NCBI GenBank assembly: GCA_029262195.1
Contig: JAJCZX010000038.1
Location: 1 to 64,000, forward strand
Length of the DNA: 64,000 nt
Source: Gemmatimonadota bacterium
GTDB lineage: Bacteria; Gemmatimonadota; Gemmatimonadetes; Gemmatimonadales; GWC2-71-9
Direction of reading: 5' to 3'
Part shown: positions 63,692-64,000 of the stretch, piece after piece
Layout of the letters: every line of letters starts with the position of its first letter
How positions within the stretch are numbered: position 1 is the first letter of the stretch
Made by a program: the position numbers and the translations under genes
The notes under the pieces: model-generated
The model's database searches: none
What the model was told of the DNA's origin: nothing
Seen by the model: only the letters and a program-made list of their open reading frames with translations

Positions 63692-64000
63692 ATGTCCGAT
63701 AAGCCAGTCCTCGTCGTGGTTGGATCTGAAAGTGACCGAGATCGTATTGCACCTGCGTTGGCAGTTCTAGACGAAGCAGCTGTTGGTTACGACTTCGAGG
63801 TTTCTTCGGCGCATCGCAATCCCGATCAAACTGCTGAACTAGCTCGAGGAGCTCGAGACAAAGGGTATCGCGTGATCATTGCCGGTGCTGGATTGGCAGC
63901 CGCGCTGCCCGGTGCTGTCGCATCTCTCACCGACCTTCCAGTCGTCGGCGTTCCTTTCGAAGTTGGAGCATTGAGAGGTGTTGATGCTTTGTACGCCATT
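63692..64000 (+). CDS. purE: PurE-type N5-carboxyaminoimidazole ribonucleotide mutase, 5' part
   Basis: 103 codons are visible before the window ends. Motifs: VVVGSESDRDRIAPALAVLD, SSAHRNPDQTAEL and IIAGAGLAAALPGAVASLTD then LPVVGVPFE. This is the flavodoxin-like PurE fold that rearranges N5-CAIR to CAIR in purine synthesis. The usual GAGGAAHLPG is GAGLAAALPG here, so the conserved His is Ala. It starts a new unit after the hairpin array. Confidence 0.85.
   Translation, partial: MSDKPVLVVVGSESDRDRIAPALAVLDEAAVGYDFEVSSAHRNPDQTAELARGARDKGYRVIIAGAGLAAALPGAVASLTDLPVVGVPFEVGALRGVDALYAI

Overview
The window reads as ordinary bacterial chromosome with medium-high GC and mixed ATG/GTG/TTG starts. 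The best guess is an uncultured, respiring member of the Gemmatimonadota or a related lineage. This rests on the secreted six-bladed beta-propeller protein at 13196-14428 and its small lipoprotein neighbour (families I associate with that phylum), on futalosine-route menaquinone genes, and on a complete complex I operon. No rRNA, tRNA, CRISPR array or intact mobile element was recognised, so the taxonomy is an inference.

Layout. (1) 1-3400: a decayed edge with an IS110-type transposase remnant, a frameshifted DUF433 gene, a DUF4956 membrane protein behind a tiny overlapping ORF, a gamma-glutamylcyclotransferase-like gene, and an XRE antitoxin beside a truncated Gp49/HigB-like toxin. (2) 3365-8818: secreted and membrane genes, including MscS, DUF432 and an SLC12-type transporter on the minus strand. 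(3) 9002-20780: a patchwork of short accessory genes (methyltransferases, GNATs, ABM monooxygenase, cytochrome c, propeller proteins, YciI, DUF2071, a PD-(D/E)XK protein, YjbR, SDR). Broken genes lie between them: a propeller fragment, an alpha/beta hydrolase with a deleted middle, and a possible lipoprotein. (4) 21425-32909: tryptophan catabolism on two convergent runs. The plus run encodes HAAO, ACMSD, kynureninase, KMO, TDO and formamidase. The minus run encodes a GNAT, an enolase-superfamily racemase, an M20 hydrolase, an SDR, an aminomuconate-semialdehyde dehydrogenase and a RidA-type deaminase. (5) 32960-35736: a secreted protein with a lipoprotein cytochrome c, a zinc-ribbon membrane protein and dCTP deaminase. 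(6) 35952-64000: a 28 kb run of housekeeping genes all on the plus strand: nuoA-N, phosphohexomutase, carbamate kinase, sucCD, an EIIA-CBS protein, ndk, yceD-rpmF-fabH-fabD-fabG-acpP-fabF, mqnE-mqnA-mqnC, an array of hairpins, and the start of purE.

How it fits together. The kynurenine genes turn tryptophan into 2-aminomuconate-level intermediates that can feed the TCA cycle. The three genes at the head of the minus run have the composition of the N-succinylamino-acid pathway that converts D- to L-amino acids. Because this genome makes menaquinone by the futalosine route, a menaquinone role for the MenC-like enzyme is unlikely, which supports the racemase reading. NADH from these oxidations would enter the 14-subunit complex I, with menaquinone made by the Mqn enzymes as electron acceptor.
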